From: CAG-390 sp045541375 | Lineage (GTDB): Bacteria > Bacillota > Clostridia > Oscillospirales > CAG-272 | Direction of reading: 5' to 3' | Length of the DNA stretch: 21,529 nucleotides | NCBI GenBank assembly: GCA_045541375.1 | Contig: JAZQJB010000128.1 | Coordinates: forward strand, 1-21,529 | Shown: in pieces, positions 5,606 to 13,837 of the stretch | Numbering within the stretch: the first letter of the stretch is position 1 | Layout: every line of letters begins with the position of its first letter | The notes under the pieces: model-generated | What the model was told of the DNA's origin: nothing | Seen by the model: only the letters and a program-made list of their open reading frames with translations | Databases searched by the model: none | Program-made: the position numbers and the translations under genes

Positions 5606-7826
5606 TGTTGCCTCCTCTTTCCTTCATGTGCTTGATACGCTCGGTGATGATCTTCGGAATCTCAACCTTGGGTGCATTCGGGTGAAGCAGCCAGGTTGCC
5701 GCGAAGTGTGTGGGGGATACCTCATACATGGGCGGCTCCATCTCGAAGTCGATCTCGAGAGCGTACTTGTTTCTCTCGGCAAACGCGTCACCCTTGGGCG
5801 GGTAGATCATATTAGGCGGTGTGCCGGGAATAGCGTCCAGCTTTTCATTGGTGTCAAGGTCGGGCATGGACGAGAGCAGAGCCCAAGTGTAGGGATGCTG
5901 CGGGTTATAGAATACCTCGTTTGCGGTGCCGTACTCAACGATCTTGCCCGCATACATAACTGCGATTCTGTCAGCCATATTTGCAACAACGCCAAGGTCG
6001 TGGGTAATAAAGATTACCGAAAGATTTCTCTCTCTCTTGAGGTTGTTGATAAGCTCAAGGATCTGAGCCTGAATGGTAACGTCAAGCGCTGTGGTAGGCT
6101 CGTCACAAATGAGGATATCGGGGTTTGCGGAAAGAGCGATAGCAATAACTATACGCTGACGCATACCGCCGGAGAACTCAAAGGGATACTGTCTGAAACG
6201 GATTCTCGCCTCGGGGATACCAACTTCCTCCATAAGCTTGATCGCCTTTTCCTTTGCGATTCTCTTGGTAAGGGTATATACGATCTGGGAAGCCTTGCCC
6301 TTGAGGTAATCGATGATCTCAACGCAACGCTTATCCGAATCGAAATCTGCAGCGCTCTCAACGTCCGCGCTGAACTTGTTCACTACTCTTGTAATGACGG
6401 AAACGATCGACTCGATCTGCTCTTCGGGCTCGATGATAGACTTGGGGATAACCTCCCAGTCAACGTTCTTGCCCTTTGCAAGAAGAGCCTCTCTCTTAGC
6501 GGTCTGACGCTCAAAACGCTTCTCTTCCTTGGGGTTGTTCTCGATATAGAAGAAGTACTTTTCAACTTCTCTCTCAAGAGCTCCGCCAAAGGTGTAAGCT
6601 ATATTATCCTTGATAACTGCCAAGGGGTCGATGGCTGCGGTAACGCTCTTGTTGACGTTCTTGCAGACTTCCATCGCTTCCTTCTCGGAGAACTTGCCCG
6701 ACTTGAAGAAGCTGATAGCCTGCTGCATATCTGCGATGGCAACCTTTTTGTTCTTGATCATCTTGTTGAAAGAATACTCAACCGCGATCTTTTCAAGTGC
6801 CATAAAGGAGTTCATAAAGTCTCCCATAAGGAACTTATACGCCATTTCGTTTGCCTCGTCTGCGGGCATACGGCTGAGATCTGCGTCGGGTTTCTTATAA
6901 ACGTAGTAACCGATGCGGAAGAAGTTGTACTGCGGCTGCGCGAGCATCTCCTCAGCGGTCTTTCTGATCTCGCGGAGTACCTCTGCGGTCTCATCGGACG
7001 CGTGTCTCTTCGCCGCGCTCATTGTAACGACTGCCTTTACGGAATCGGCAGCGGATACCTTCTTCTTCTCCGCGCGCTTAACAGTTGCAAGTTTGGTCTT
7101 GCATTCGGTAAGAGCATCGGTGTAGTTGGCGGTGAAATACTTATCGTTAATGTCCGCAAGCTTACGGCCAACCAGCTTGAGTGTTGCAACAACGTCAACC
7201 TTCTGATTCTTTTCGGTGAGGAAAAGGCAATCGTCGATGATAGCGATCATCTCTTCCGCCGCGGTTCTTGCGTCGTTGTAGCTGTTTTCAAGCTTGATAG
7301 CCTCGATATTGAAGCTATCGAAGGTCTTGATATACTCCGCAACCTCGCTTGCCTTGATATCCGATCTTGATCCCGATGCGATAGCCTCGGTCATCATATC
7401 GGAAAGGTCAGCGAGCATTTTGTTGAAGGTCGTGCGGCCTTCCTTGCGGTTAGCCTCGTTCTTAAGCAGCATCGCCTCTGTGATCTGCTTACCGATACGC
7501 ATAATGGGGTTGAGCGAGGAAAGCGGATCTTGGAAGATCATTGCGATCTTGTCGCCGCGAAGCTTGTGCATTTCCTCCTCGGGAATACGCACAAGGTCCT
7601 GACCGTCATAAAGTATCTCGCCACCCTCGTGGATGGAGTTAACGGCGGAAATACCCATAATCGCCTTCGAGGTAACAGATTTACCCGAGCCGGATTCTCC
7701 AACGATCGCAAGAGTCTCTCCCTTATAAAGGTCGAAGGAGATGTCGCGGACTGCCTGTACCTTGCCCGCATCCGTGCGGAAGGAGATCTTCAGATTATTT
7801 ACTGATAATTTAACTTCTTTATTCAT
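5592..7826 (-). CDS. oppD: Oligopeptide ABC transporter ATP-binding protein OppD, with ~400-residue insertion
   Basis: This 744-residue protein is about twice the usual OppD length (330-350). The ATPase motifs are all present: Walker A GESGSGKS (43-50), Q-loop IFQDP (Gln99), signature SGGMRQR (552-558), Walker B ILICDEP (571-577), H-loop His609. The C-terminal tail IPGTPPNMIYPPKGDAFAERNKYALEIDFEMEPP is of the Firmicute OppD/AmiE type, in which the iron-sulfur cysteines of other OppDs are absent. Residues about 124-525 interrupt the helical subdomain between GKQITEAML and KAIKLMEEVGIPEARIRFRQYP. The insertion is charged, mostly helical in appearance, rich in Lys/Glu/Ala, and has no motif I recognise. 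The reading frame is uninterrupted and GGAGG stands eight bases before the ATG. It starts 4 bp after the oppC stop. The role of the insertion is unknown. Confidence 0.95.
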   Translation of the reverse strand: MNKEVKLSVNNLKISFRTDAGKVQAVRDISFDLYKGETLAIVGESGSGKSVTSKAIMGISAVNSIHEGGEILYDGQDLVRIPEEEMHKLRGDKIAMIFQDPLSSLNPIMRIGKQITEAMLLKNEANRKEGRTTFNKMLADLSDMMTEAIASGSRSDIKASEVAEYIKTFDSFNIEAIKLENSYNDARTAAEEMIAIIDDCLFLTEKNQKVDVVATLKLVGRKLADINDKYFTANYTDALTECKTKLATVKRAEKKKVSAADSVKAVVTMSAAKRHASDETAEVLREIRKTAEEMLAQPQYNFFRIGYYVYKKPDADLSRMPADEANEMAYKFLMGDFMNSFMALEKIAVEYSFNKMIKNKKVAIADMQQAISFFKSGKFSEKEAMEVCKNVNKSVTAAIDPLAVIKDNIAYTFGGALEREVEKYFFYIENNPKEEKRFERQTAKREALLAKGKNVDWEVIPKSIIEPEEQIESIVSVITRVVNKFSADVESAADFDSDKRCVEIIDYLKGKASQIVYTLTKRIAKEKAIKLMEEVGIPEARIRFRQYPFEFSGGMRQRIVIAIALSANPDILICDEPTTALDVTIQAQILELINNLKRERNLSVIFITHDLGVVANMADRIAVMYAGKIVEYGTANEVFYNPQHPYTWALLSSMPDLDTNEKLDAIPGTPPNMIYPPKGDAFAERNKYALEIDFEMEPPMYEVSPTHFAATWLLHPNAPKVEIPKIITERIKHMKERGGNNGES

Positions 7827-7829
7827 TGC

Positions 7830-9428
7830 TTAATCCTCCGATCCTCTGAGCGACGGGTTGAACGCATCGCGCAAACCGTTGCCGAACAGGTTGAAGCTGA
7901 GCATCAGCAGAACCAGGAACATGCAGGGGAAGAATGCCACGTGGCCTGCATTTGCCATAATGGATTTCTGTCCCGCCGCGATAAGTGTACCAACGCTAGT
8001 GGTGTTTCCTGCTTCAAGGTTAATGATTCCCAGATAAGAAAGGCTTGTCTCCGAGTAGATCATCGAGGGGATTACAAGCGCAACGCTCGTTACGATAGTA
8101 CCGAGACCGTTCGGGAAAATGTGCTTGAACATAATTCTTGAGTCGCTTGCTCCAAGAGTTCTTGCAGCAAGAACGTACTCCTGATTCTTGAAACGGTAGA
8201 ACTGCATACGTGTTCTGCCCGCCATACCTATCCATCCCGTTGCAAAGAACGCGATGAAGAGGACAAGTGCCTGGCTCGTGGAACCCATGTGATACTTCAG
8301 AAGTGTGATAACGATCATTGTGGGAACCGAACCGAGGATCTCGGCAAATCTCTCCATAACAAGGTCGATCTTACCGCCGAAGTAACCCGAAATGGATCCC
8401 CAGATAACGCCGACGATGAAGTTTACAGCAGCAACGACTGTTGCGAAAACGAAGGAGAATCTTGCACCGTATGCAAGACATGCGAAAATATCTTTACCCG
8501 TGTCGGTAGTACCGAACAGGAAAGAGGGCTTTTCGATACCGTCCTTGAGCACCTGGGTGTGCTGATAGATATAGTATTCGTAGTATTCGGCTCTTACTTC
8601 GATACCGCCGTCAACCTTTCGGCCGTAGGCGTAGAAGTACTGCTTGCCACCCTCGTTTATACCGTTTTCGCCCTCGATTCTGGTGGAATTGTATTCCGCC
8701 ATCAGATTGGAGGGAGAATCTGCCTCATATTTCCAATAGTTGGGGATGATCTCGCCCTTCTGGTTGAGCTTGGGACGAAGGATCGCGGACTTTACGTTCT
8801 CGACCTTATAGTAGATATTTGCATCGTACTTGTTCTTTTCGAGCATATCCTTTCTCTCGGAGAAAGGAACGAGCGGGTAAAGGACCTGTCTGCCGGTCTC
8901 GAGCTGATACTGCTGGATAGCGTTGTATTCATCCAAGGAAATGATCTTATATTTACCGAAGCCTACACCGTAATAGGTGTCATAGCGGTAATAGTAATTC
9001 TTACCGTCCTCGCTTACGGTATAATTGTCGACGCCGCCCTTGATAACATCTCTGCCGGTCTCCTTGGCGAGAGCGTAATCCTTCATATAGCCGATATAGT
9101 TCGTGTCCTTGTTTTTGCAGCCGTCCCAAAAATCAATGCCACTCTGAACGAACAGCTCGTTCTTGGGAGTTACGTATGCATACAGCATATCGTAGTATGC
9201 GGGCTGGAAGGGTGTGAAGAAGGGTGCAATTATTGCAAAAAGCACCAAAACCATAATGACGACACCGCCAACGACCGCACCCTTGTTCTTGCTGAAGCGA
9301 CGAAACGCACCCTGAAAATAGCTTACGGGCTTGGTGTCAAGCTTTTTGTCGTGAGAAAGGTCAGTTCTTTTTGCAAATTGGAATTTTTCAGCGGGGATAT
9401 TATCGTACTTATTCATTGTTGCTGACAT
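7830..9428 (-). CDS. oppC: Oligopeptide ABC transporter permease OppC, with large extracellular insertion
   Basis: This 532-residue membrane permease of the importer compares with a usual 290-310. Order: cytoplasmic N-terminus with the OppC-type start FQGAFRRFSKNKGAVVG, TM1 (about 51-71), an inserted outside domain (about 76-300), the family motif FGTTDTGKDIFACLAYGARFSF (305-326), four to five further membrane segments, and the EAA loop EYVLAARTLGASDSRIMFKHIFPN (417-440) that docks to the ATPase. The insertion is rich in Tyr, Asn and Lys and lies before the conserved motif, so topology puts it outside the cell, where it could contact the binding protein. A GGGGGCG site precedes the ATG at 9428. 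An in-frame ATG at 9416 is possible. oppB ends 3 bp upstream. Confidence 0.94.
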   Translation of the reverse strand: MSATMNKYDNIPAEKFQFAKRTDLSHDKKLDTKPVSYFQGAFRRFSKNKGAVVGGVVIMVLVLFAIIAPFFTPFQPAYYDMLYAYVTPKNELFVQSGIDFWDGCKNKDTNYIGYMKDYALAKETGRDVIKGGVDNYTVSEDGKNYYYRYDTYYGVGFGKYKIISLDEYNAIQQYQLETGRQVLYPLVPFSERKDMLEKNKYDANIYYKVENVKSAILRPKLNQKGEIIPNYWKYEADSPSNLMAEYNSTRIEGENGINEGGKQYFYAYGRKVDGGIEVRAEYYEYYIYQHTQVLKDGIEKPSFLFGTTDTGKDIFACLAYGARFSFVFATVVAAVNFIVGVIWGSISGYFGGKIDLVMERFAEILGSVPTMIVITLLKYHMGSTSQALVLFIAFFATGWIGMAGRTRMQFYRFKNQEYVLAARTLGASDSRIMFKHIFPNGLGTIVTSVALVIPSMIYSETSLSYLGIINLEAGNTTSVGTLIAAGQKSIMANAGHVAFFPCMFLVLLMLSFNLFGNGLRDAFNPSLRGSED

Positions 9429-9430
9429 AA

Positions 9431-10438
9431 TTACTTCGCCCCCATTCTGATTCTCGGATCAATAAATCCGTAGCTGATGTCGATAACGATTCCCGCGGTG
9501 AGGCTGACAAGGGTATAGAAGCCCGACAGCAGCATAAAGAAATCGTAATCCTGGAATGTAATAGAGTTAAGGTAGAGTCCGCCAACGCCGTTGATCGCGA
9601 ACATCTTCTCAATGATGAGAGATCCCGAAAGAACAGAGACGAACTCACTGAGAATGGACGGGAAAATAACGACCATTGAGTTTCTCATTGCGTGGCGATA
9701 GATAGCCTGTTTCTTGGTCAGGCCCTTGGTTCTCGCAAGCAGCATGAATTCACCTGTCAGAACCTCCGAAAGTTCCGCACGGGTATAGCGCGCATAGCCC
9801 GCTATGGAGCCAAGGCAAAGTGCAAATACTGCGGGAAGCATGGAGCGGAACACCGGCCATGTAAAATATTCGTCACTCGTTGACATCGTCAATGGGAACC
9901 AGCCGAGCTTGAAGCAGAATATATACTGGATCATAAGCGCCAATACGATGGAAGGTACGGAGATCAACAGAATAATAACGATGTTGATGACCTGGTCCTG
10001 CCACTTATTCTTCTTAAGTGCCGCAAGAATACCCAAACCGAGACCGATCGGTACTCCGATAAGGGTGGAATAAATGTTGATAAGGATTGTGGGGGGAAGA
10101 TGGCTTACAAAGACCTCCCACAGGTTCATATTGAGATATTCACCGTAGGTGGTTGCAATACCGAAGTCGCCCTGTGTCAGGATCCTCTTGATATAGTTGC
10201 CGTACTGGAGAAGTATCGGAACTCTGTCATAGGTCCAAACGCCGTTTGCGCCTTCCTTGATGTTGGTGATCCAACCTCTTCCCTCAAGCGTCTTCATAAC
10301 GATCTCGGGATCCTGTCCGGGAAGCGCATTCGTGGGGATGGGCAGAAGCTTGATAAGCACAAAGCACATCGTAAAGATGATGAAGAATGTGAGTAGCATC
10401 AAGCCAAGACGCTTCGTCACATATTTGAACATATACAT
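9431..10438 (-). CDS. oppB: Oligopeptide ABC transporter permease OppB
   Basis: This 335-residue permease is of near-normal length. TM1 is at about 10-31, then a periplasmic-side loop (35-105, with the conserved GDFGIA segment at 90-95). A five-helix core follows (about 113-140, 148-175, 198-216, 255-278, 300-322), containing the EAA loop EFMLLARTKGLTKKQAIYRHAMRN (230-253) and the closing IDPRIRMG motif. The start is the ATG at 10438, eight bases after GAGGAG. It forms the translocation pore together with OppC. It lies 329 bp downstream of oppA, with a hairpin between, and is then tightly linked to oppC (stop and start 3 bp apart). Unlike its partners it carries no large insertion. Confidence 0.95.
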   Translation of the reverse strand: MYMFKYVTKRLGLMLLTFFIIFTMCFVLIKLLPIPTNALPGQDPEIVMKTLEGRGWITNIKEGANGVWTYDRVPILLQYGNYIKRILTQGDFGIATTYGEYLNMNLWEVFVSHLPPTILINIYSTLIGVPIGLGLGILAALKKNKWQDQVINIVIILLISVPSIVLALMIQYIFCFKLGWFPLTMSTSDEYFTWPVFRSMLPAVFALCLGSIAGYARYTRAELSEVLTGEFMLLARTKGLTKKQAIYRHAMRNSMVVIFPSILSEFVSVLSGSLIIEKMFAINGVGGLYLNSITFQDYDFFMLLSGFYTLVSLTAGIVIDISYGFIDPRIRMGAK

Positions 10439-10440
10439 AG

Positions 10441-10767
10441 GTTTTTCTCCTCTGTCGTGTCGTTTTCCGATTGGTCAAAGACCTGCGCGCGAAGTTCGCA
10501 CGCTATATAAAATGAATTAATTTTCGAACTTGATTTTCTATTTTTAAGTTTTTGTGATTTGCTGAATTATATATTTACAACGATAGTATTCCCGCATTTA
10601 TTGCCCGAAAGCATCTGTATTCAGCTAATTTTTTGATAAATAAACAATTTTTGTATGATATTCTTGTTTTTGTAAATACTCTATAAATGAGCAAATCAGC
10701 GGTGAGCGTGTTGCCCACCGCCGTTTGCTTAAGAATAATTAATTAGAGTTAATTAGTTATTCGGAAA
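10441..10767. other. oppA-oppB intergenic region (no gene)
   Basis: These 327 bp hold no credible gene. They are AT-rich, with one imperfect hairpin close to oppA (listed separately). The stretch 10500-10690 contains a TATAAT-like hexamer on the minus strand without a matching -35 box, so an internal promoter is not supported. Confidence 0.6.
10689..10730 (-). terminator. Imperfect hairpin after oppA, possible partial terminator
   Basis: Stems GCGGTG/CACCGC (10699-10704 with 10716-10721) and GCAAA/TTTGC (10691-10695 with 10724-10728) stack across a small internal loop. On the minus strand it follows the oppA stop by about 40 bases and lacks a strong U-run. Such hairpins commonly let the binding protein be made in excess over the membrane parts; that role here is inference. 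Confidence 0.55.
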
Positions 10768-13296
10768 TTACTCGGACTTCTTGTATTCGGGGGAGAGGTC
10801 GCCGTTGTTCTCAGCAACAAATGCGGTCCACTCTTCATCGGTATAGTTAACTTCCATATATCTCATACCGCCGAAGCCCATGAAGGTGTGCTCGTCCTCA
10901 GAGAAGTAAGAGAACTTAGCGCCGAGGAAGGATCCGCCGCCGTCAGCGATAAGCATTACGGAACGGGACTCCTTAATGGTGAGCTCCTCAAGAGCGGAGA
11001 GGATGGTAAGTCTTGCTTCGGTAGGAGCAAAGCCTTCGCCCCAGTTGTAGGTCTTGGGCTGGTTCTCGGTACCTGCAAGGCCGTTGAGGCAGAAGTACCA
11101 GTTCTGAACGCTCATGGTGATAGTCTCGCCAGCGCCCTCATAATCGCCTGCGGGCATTGTGAGGGTCATATCGATAGCGGAGGTATCCCAGTACATATGA
11201 TAGTTAAGGCTATCATCGGGGTTAACGAATGCGCCAACGATGTCGAAGGGGTTGAATGCGTTACCGGAGAAGCCGTAACCGAAACCGATCTGAGTAGCAC
11301 CGGTACGGAATGCCTCTGCCCACTGAGCGCCTGCGGATGCATCGAATACAATGTCGATCTTATCCTGGAGAGCGGTGCCCTCGGTAAGGCCGTCGATGAT
11401 ACCCTGGAGGTACTCGCATCTGAATCTCTGCTTATCGTTATCAACGGAAGAACCGTAAACGATGGTGATGTTCTTGGAAGAATCGTAGCCGTACTTAGCG
11501 GGATCTGCATTGAGGATCTCGATAGCAGCCTTCATCTTTTCCTTAGCAACGGTGGGGTTGTAACCGGTGAGGGAGTCGTAAGCCTCTTCAAGAGAGAGAC
11601 CGGAGAGATCGCCGGAGGACCACTTGCCGTCATCGCCCTGGGTGAAGCCATAAGCGCGGAGGATACCCTCTTTTGCAAGGGTGGTGTTACGGTACTGACC
11701 GCCGTCAGCAAGCTCAGGAGAGTTCTCGATATCGTAGTAGTAAGCTACGTTAAGGAGACCGAAGCAAGGAACTGCGGAACCGGGCCAGATCTTCTCAACG
11801 ATGTCGCTTCTGTTGAGGCCGAGGTTGAGAGCGTGTCTGAATTCCTGGATAGCAAGAATACCGTTGTTGTTGCCGCTTGCCTTAAGAGTCTCAAGGTCGC
11901 TGTAAAGCTGCATACCGAAGGTACCGGTAGAGGTAGAGGTGAAGTAAACGTACTTGGAGTCGAGGTACTCGCCAACGTTCTCAGTCTGGAGAGAAGCATC
12001 GTCGGTCTCGCCTGCGAGGAAGCTCATCCACTGAGTGGAGAAGTCTTCCATCTTACGGCAGTATACGGAAGTGATGTTGTACTGGTTCTTGTACTGTTCC
12101 ATGTTCCAGCCGTACCAGTTCTCGTTCTTTACGAGCTTGTAGTGAGAGCCTGCCTCAAACTCAGCGAGCTTGTAGGGACCCCAGCTAGCAGTGGTCTCGA
12201 GAGAAGAGTTGTATTTAGAGGTCCAAAGAGTTGCGCCGTCAGCGGGAGCGATCTTGGAAGCCTCGTACTTAGCCTTGTGAACAAGGGGAAGTCCGGACAT
12301 GTAGTAAGGAGCCCAAACGGAGAGGCCGCCGTCCTCGGTGAGGAAGGAGTATGCTCTGTCAAGGCAAACAACGATAGCATTCTCTTCAGGAATAGCGTAT
12401 ACGCCTACGTCTTCCCACTTAACGTCACGGTTCTGGTTTACAACGTAGATAGCTGCATCGTAACCGGTTCCGGGCTCGAGGTAAGCACCGTAGTTGTCAT
12501 AAAGGAACTTACCGGAAACGGGGTCATCGCCCTTTTCGTTGTTATAAACGGTCTCGTCCTTAATGTTGAGCCACTCGGGACACTCGTTGCCGTTAGCATC
12601 CTTGTAACCAGATGCGCCCCACATGTTCCAAGCGTTAGCAAAGATATCCTTACCGGAATCGATAGCTGCCTGAAGGGATGCAAAGCCCTGACTGCCGATG
12701 GTCTCGTAAGTACCTTCCTGATTCTGGAAGAAGTAGATCTTGGAGTTCTTAACCATGAGAGTATCATAGTAAGTGTTAGCGCGGAAGTTCATGAATGCGG
12801 GGTCGAGGAGCTGCTGCATCGAGTACTCGAAATCAGCTGCGGTGATGGATGTGCCGTCATCCCACTTGAGGTCGTCACGAAGAGTGATCTTCCAAGCATA
12901 GCCGCCCTCTGCCTTCTGAGCGTCGGTGTAGCCCCACTTAGCGTCAACCGAGGATGTTACGTCCTCGAGCTTGGTAGCTGCGGAGTAGTTGGTGGTGTAA
13001 GCACCGGGAACGATGCCTTCCTTGTTGATGGAACCATCTTCGTTGAACTTCTTGTCATCTACGAACTTGTAGTCGTAGTCAAAGAAAGAAGAACCAATGT
13101 AGCTCATGATCTGAGTGTCATTGTTGTCAGCGTAGGTGAATTCGTTCCAGTTGCTGGGCATTGTTGCAGTATAGGTGTTGTACTGAGCCTGCTTAAAGGT
13201 TGCAGGGGTCACGGGATCCTTGCAAGAAGCAAATGTACAAGCTACCATAACCAAGCACAGTGCCAATGCGAGCATGGATGTGAGTTTCTTGTTCAT
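10768..13296 (-). CDS. oppA: Oligopeptide-binding lipoprotein OppA-like (enlarged)
   Basis: This 842-residue extracellular solute-binding protein of family 5 (SBP_bac_5-like) captures peptides and hands them to OppBC. The signal peptide MNKKLTSMLALALCLVMVACTFASC ends in a lipobox, with Cys25 (FASC) or Cys20 (MVAC) as the lipidation site. Family landmarks include the WKITLRDDLKWDDGTSITAADFEYSMQQLLDP segment, TASWGPYKLAEFEAGSHYKLVKNENWY, and FRHALNLGLNRSDI. The protein is about 250-300 residues longer than ordinary OppA. The start is the ATG at 13296, seven bases after GGAGGA; an ATG five codons earlier overlaps that site and is unlikely. It is the first gene of the operon, with a promoter at 13479-13507. 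Peptide preference cannot be read from sequence. Confidence 0.93.
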   Translation of the reverse strand: MNKKLTSMLALALCLVMVACTFASCKDPVTPATFKQAQYNTYTATMPSNWNEFTYADNNDTQIMSYIGSSFFDYDYKFVDDKKFNEDGSINKEGIVPGAYTTNYSAATKLEDVTSSVDAKWGYTDAQKAEGGYAWKITLRDDLKWDDGTSITAADFEYSMQQLLDPAFMNFRANTYYDTLMVKNSKIYFFQNQEGTYETIGSQGFASLQAAIDSGKDIFANAWNMWGASGYKDANGNECPEWLNIKDETVYNNEKGDDPVSGKFLYDNYGAYLEPGTGYDAAIYVVNQNRDVKWEDVGVYAIPEENAIVVCLDRAYSFLTEDGGLSVWAPYYMSGLPLVHKAKYEASKIAPADGATLWTSKYNSSLETTASWGPYKLAEFEAGSHYKLVKNENWYGWNMEQYKNQYNITSVYCRKMEDFSTQWMSFLAGETDDASLQTENVGEYLDSKYVYFTSTSTGTFGMQLYSDLETLKASGNNNGILAIQEFRHALNLGLNRSDIVEKIWPGSAVPCFGLLNVAYYYDIENSPELADGGQYRNTTLAKEGILRAYGFTQGDDGKWSSGDLSGLSLEEAYDSLTGYNPTVAKEKMKAAIEILNADPAKYGYDSSKNITIVYGSSVDNDKQRFRCEYLQGIIDGLTEGTALQDKIDIVFDASAGAQWAEAFRTGATQIGFGYGFSGNAFNPFDIVGAFVNPDDSLNYHMYWDTSAIDMTLTMPAGDYEGAGETITMSVQNWYFCLNGLAGTENQPKTYNWGEGFAPTEARLTILSALEELTIKESRSVMLIADGGGSFLGAKFSYFSEDEHTFMGFGGMRYMEVNYTDEEWTAFVAENNGDLSPEYKKSE

Positions 13297-13478
13297 AAAG
13301 ATTTCCTCCATATATTGTTTTTAGTTTGTAATGTATCATTACCCGCACGAATTCTTTCTTTTGATGCCCGCGTCAGCGCAAAAAATGCACTGGAAAATGC
13401 AAGCAAATACGGCAGTCTCGCAATCGAGATTAATCAAAAGGAAAAATTTACACGGATAGATGATATATGAACATAAAT

Positions 13479-13507
13479 ATTTTACCACAAAACGATTGTA
13501 TTGTCAA
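13479..13507 (-). promoter_or_regulatory. Promoter of the opp operon
   Basis: On the minus strand a perfect TTGACA (13502-13507) and TAAAAT (13479-13484) have a 17-bp spacer. Expected transcription start is near 13472, leaving an untranslated leader of about 175 bases before oppA. The leader holds a short hairpin (TCTCG/CGAGA) and the palindrome GTAATG-ATA-CATTAC, but no riboswitch class I recognise. Confidence 0.88.
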
Positions 13508-13789
13508 TCTCTTTTTGCAAAAAAATTTACTCAAAAATTCATATTTCTTTCATTTTTTTATTAATTTGCGAAAAAAACCACAAAAGGTTGAAAAAAATCG
13601 AAGAAAAAGCCTCAAACTCCCAAAGACATCCTTCTTCCCTTTTGTTTCCTCGTTTTCGCATATTTATTGCGCTTCAATACCGATCCAAAGCCCCTTTTCG
13701 CGCGTTATTATATATAATGTAGAAACAATTTGCCGACGAATGCAAGTCGAAAAGCTCCCCGCGTCATTATGAATAATTGATGAAGTTTT
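13508..13789. other. AT-rich divergent spacer (no gene)
   Basis: This spacer between the opp promoter and the T-box promoter has A-tract and homopurine runs, for example around 13570-13610. The open frames in it have no ribosome binding site and read as low-complexity translations. Nothing functional is recognised beyond possible AT-rich upstream elements of the two promoters. Confidence 0.55.
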
Positions 13790-13810
13790 TTTGTCAAACC
13801 GCTTGACAAA
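13790..13810 (+). promoter_or_regulatory. Inverted repeat over the -35 box (possible operator)
   Basis: TTTGTCAA (13790-13797), five bases, then TTGACAAA (13803-13810) form a perfect 8-bp inverted repeat whose right arm contains the -35 hexamer TTGACA. This is the geometry of a repressor site; no regulator is assigned. Confidence 0.45.
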
Positions 13811-13831
13811 GCCCCGCGAGTGTGCTATAAT
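13803..13831 (+). promoter_or_regulatory. Promoter of the first T-box operon
   Basis: TTGACA (13803-13808), a 17-bp spacer, then TATAAT (13826-13831), with a TG one base before the -10 box (extended -10). It shares TGTGCTATAAT with the promoter of the second T-box unit. Confidence 0.9.
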
Positions 13832-13837
13832 ATTTTA

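Noticed and set aside
5592..5800. Absence of the four iron-sulfur cysteines in the OppD C-terminal tail
   Set aside because: The tail GDAFAERNKYALEIDFE...WLLHPNAPKVE matches the Firmicute OppD/AmiE type, in which those cysteines are normally missing, so it is not a local loss.
5628..7370. A 580-codon + strand open frame opposite oppD
   Set aside because: Antisense shadow of the oppD insertion region; no start signal and no recognisable protein features.
5592..7826. OppD insertion as an intein or fused second gene
   Set aside because: No intein splice-junction pattern (Cys/Ser start with terminal His-Asn) and no internal start with a domain of its own were seen; the segment begins and ends within helices of the ATPase helical subdomain.
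10560..10600. Internal promoter before oppB
   Set aside because: A TATAAT-like hexamer exists on the minus strand, but no -35 hexamer is found at suitable spacing.
10888..13470. An 860-codon open frame on the + strand opposite oppA
   Set aside because: It is antisense to a well-supported oppA, has no ribosome binding site, and its translation is Val/Leu/Glu-rich with no domain; it reflects codon bias of a strongly expressed gene.
13467..13772. Small open frames in the AT-rich spacer
   Set aside because: Lys/Phe-rich low-complexity translations, no ribosome binding site, overlapping the opp promoter on the other strand.
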